From contig JAJYHP010000052.1 of assembly GCA_021784715.1 (NCBI GenBank), positions 1 to 6,554 of the forward strand: 6,554 nucleotides of DNA, in the 5' to 3' direction. Positions 4,938 through 6,554 of this stretch are shown in pieces. The first letter of the stretch is position 1. The number at the start of each line of letters is the position of its first letter. Under the pieces are notes generated by a model. That model worked only from the letters and a program-made list of their open reading frames with translations. It was not told the origin of the DNA and ran no database searches. This stretch comes from a bacterium (GTDB lineage: Bacteria > Eremiobacterota > Eremiobacteria > Baltobacterales > Baltobacteraceae). The translations under genes were made by a program, and so were the position numbers.

Positions 4938-6554
4938 TAGTAGCTCCTCACTTCAGGCTTGAAGTCGGTGATCTTCACGCTTCGCGAATAGTCGAGTCGC
5001 GGCAAGCCGTTTTCTTGCCGGTAGGCCAGCGTATGTTTGAGCCAGTTGACGTCGTCGCGATCGGGATAATCGGTCCGCGATTGCGCTCCACGCGACTCTT
5101 TGCGCTCCAGCGCGCCTTTTGCGAGGCAGAGCGCCGCGTCGATGAGGAAATCCGTTTCGAACGTCGAGACGAGATCGGTGTTGAAGGTCTTCGATTTATC
5201 CATCACGATGACGGACTCATCGAACTCTTTGCGCACCGCTTCGAGGTCGGCGACGCCCACCGAGAGCCCCTTTTCGTCGCGGAAGATGAACGTATTCGCG
5301 CTCATCGTTTCGTTCATCTTGCGACGGAGGACCGGCGCCCGCGTTCCGCTGCTCCGCGCCAGCAGCGCGGCGACGCGTTCTTGTTCGGACTTGAGGGTTC
5401 GCGTCGAGGGGCGAACCTCACCGACCGATTTGACGTAGTCGACTGCGTGCGCCGCCGCGCGAGCGCCGAAGACGATCGTGTCGAGCAGCGAGTTGCCGCC
5501 GAGACGGTTCGAGCCGTGGACGCTGACGCACGCGCATTCACCGGCGGCGTAGACGCCGGGGACGCGCGTCGCGCCGAACTTGTCGGTCTCGATCCCGCCC
5601 ATCGTGTAATGGGCGCCGGGGAGAATGGGAATCGGCTCGTCGATCGCGTCTTTGCCGGTCGCGTCGAGCGCGAGTTCGCGAATCTGCGGAAGCCGTTCGA
5701 GAATCTTTTCGCGACCGAGGTGACGCATGTCGAGCAGCACGCAACCGTCGACGCCGCGCCCTTCGAGAATCTCGGTCCATTCGGCGCGCGAGACGACGTC
5801 GCGCGAAGCGAGCTCGCCTTTATTCGGCGCGTATTTGAACATGAAGCGCTCGCCCTCGGAATTGAGGAGATAGGCTCCTTCGCCGCGCGCGCCTTCGGTC
5901 ATGAGGACGCCGTTCTCTTTGAGCGTCGTCGGATGGAACTGCATGAATTCCATATCCATCAGCGGGATGCCGGCCTTATAGGCGATCGACATTCCGTCGG
6001 CGGTCGAGGCGTAGCCGTTGGTCGTCTTGGCATACATCCGTCCCGCGCCGCCGGTGGCGAAGATCGTGGCCTTCGCGGAGATCAACTCGAGCTCGCCGTT
6101 GCGCATGTTATACGCAACCACGCCCGATCCGATTCCATCTTCGATCGCGAGCGCGGTGCAGAAGTACTCTTCGTAGACTTTGACGCCGAAGCGTTCGAGC
6201 TGCTCCCACAGGGTGTGGAGGATGACCAGTCCGGTAACGTCGGCGGAGTAGCAGGTGCGGGGTGCGCCGGCGCCGCCGAAGGGGCGCTGAGCGATGCGGC
6301 CGTCGGGGAGTCGGGAGAAGATGCAGCCGCGATGTTCGAGCCAGATAATCTGCTTGGGGGCGTCTTCGCACATCGCGGCGATCGCGTCTTGATCGCCGAG
6401 ATAGTCGGAGCCCTTTACGGTATCGAAAGTGTGGCTGGCCGGCGAGTCTTCCTCGCGGTTGCCCAGCGCGGCGTTGATGCCGCCTTGCGCTGCGCCGGAG
6501 TGACTGCGGACCGGGTGCATTTTGGAGACGATGGCTACATCGACTCCGCGCTCG
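4937..6554 (-). CDS. sdhA: Succinate dehydrogenase / fumarate reductase flavoprotein subunit, 5' end cut by the window
   Basis: 538 residues are visible; the frame runs off the right edge. An ATG at 6520 is internal: the eleven codons before it read [11 protein letters not shown], which continues the family's N-terminal Rossmann strand. About 25-30 residues, including the FAD-binding GxGxxG, should lie outside. Counting from the Met at 6520: [10 protein letters not shown] (5-14) with His7 as the covalent FAD site; QRPFGG (78-83); FHPT with His196; TEGARGEG (208-215); SRD with Arg240; HYTMGG with His304; and [11 protein letters not shown] (337-347) with Arg339. Together these are the complete dicarboxylate site. 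The C-terminus has the family's [14 protein letters not shown] (477-490). The enzyme converts succinate to fumarate (or the reverse) and hands electrons to SdhB. It is the first visible gene of a coupled operon; its promoter is not in the window. Covalent-FAD His and context rule out L-aspartate oxidase. Expected full length of about 565 residues fits the family. Confidence 0.96.
   Translation of the reverse strand, partial: ERGVDVAIVSKMHPVRSHSGAAQGGINAALGNREEDSPASHTFDTVKGSDYLGDQDAIAAMCEDAPKQIIWLEHRGCIFSRLPDGRIAQRPFGGAGAPRTCYSADVTGLVILHTLWEQLERFGVKVYEEYFCTALAIEDGIGSGVVAYNMRNGELELISAKATIFATGGAGRMYAKTTNGYASTADGMSIAYKAGIPLMDMEFMQFHPTTLKENGVLMTEGARGEGAYLLNSEGERFMFKYAPNKGELASRDVVSRAEWTEILEGRGVDGCVLLDMRHLGREKILERLPQIRELALDATGKDAIDEPIPILPGAHYTMGGIETDKFGATRVPGVYAAGECACVSVHGSNRLGGNSLLDTIVFGARAAAHAVDYVKSVGEVRPSTRTLKSEQERVAALLARSSGTRAPVLRRKMNETMSANTFIFRDEKGLSVGVADLEAVRKEFDESVIVMDKSKTFNTDLVSTFETDFLIDAALCLAKGALERKESRGAQSRTDYPDRDDVNWLKHTLAYRQENGLPRLDYSRSVKITDFKPEVRSY
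4944..4949 (-). promoter_or_regulatory. Strong ribosome binding site of sdhB, inside the end of sdhA
   Basis: GAGGAG on the - strand sits six bases before the ATG at 4937, an ideal distance, and lies within the last codons of sdhA. It fixes the sdhB start and suggests independent as well as coupled initiation. Confidence 0.8.

Noticed and set aside
3547..4940. Two long + strand frames (3547-4314 and 4140-4940) opposite sdhB and the HdrB-like gene
   Set aside because: Both are antisense to well-conserved genes, overlap each other, and give charged, compositionally biased products without motifs.

Overview
The window is GC-rich bacterial DNA, packed with genes and without RNA genes, mobile elements, CRISPR arrays or long gaps. 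It holds five protein genes: one on the + strand at the left end and four on the - strand. The source looks like a GC-rich respiring bacterium that exports proteins through a Sec-type signal peptide. An uncultured lineage such as Eremiobacterota is possible, but that is a guess from general style and not shown by the sequence.

Left part (45-1211, +): a secreted peptidase of the DmpA / P1 family (N-terminal-nucleophile hydrolase, peptidase family S58). It has a signal peptide and a recognisable autoprocessing Gly-Ser site. Facing it tail to tail (1194-2930, -) is a large, unusual aldehyde-dehydrogenase-superfamily protein with the catalytic Cys and Glu in place. The two genes overlap by 18 bp at their 3' ends.

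Right part (3028-6554, -): an operon for a succinate:quinone oxidoreductase / fumarate reductase in the order sdhA (its 5' end lies beyond the window edge), sdhB, then an HdrB-like protein with two cysteine-rich CCG domains. The junctions are both TAATG (stop and start overlap by one base), so translation is probably coupled. A perfect 12-bp hairpin with a run of six T closes the operon just after the third gene. No gene for a haem-binding cytochrome b anchor (SdhC/SdhD) lies between sdhB and the terminator. The HdrB-like third subunit and an SdhB with four rather than three cysteines in its last cluster motif both point to the non-classical E-type complex. That type is known from Sulfolobales, some cyanobacteria and, as methylmenaquinol:fumarate reductase, Campylobacterota.

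How they work together: SdhA oxidises succinate at a covalently bound FAD (or reduces fumarate in the reverse direction), SdhB relays electrons through three Fe-S clusters, and the CCG protein should attach the complex to the membrane and pass electrons to or from quinone. The aldehyde dehydrogenase and the peptidase have no evident functional link to this complex.
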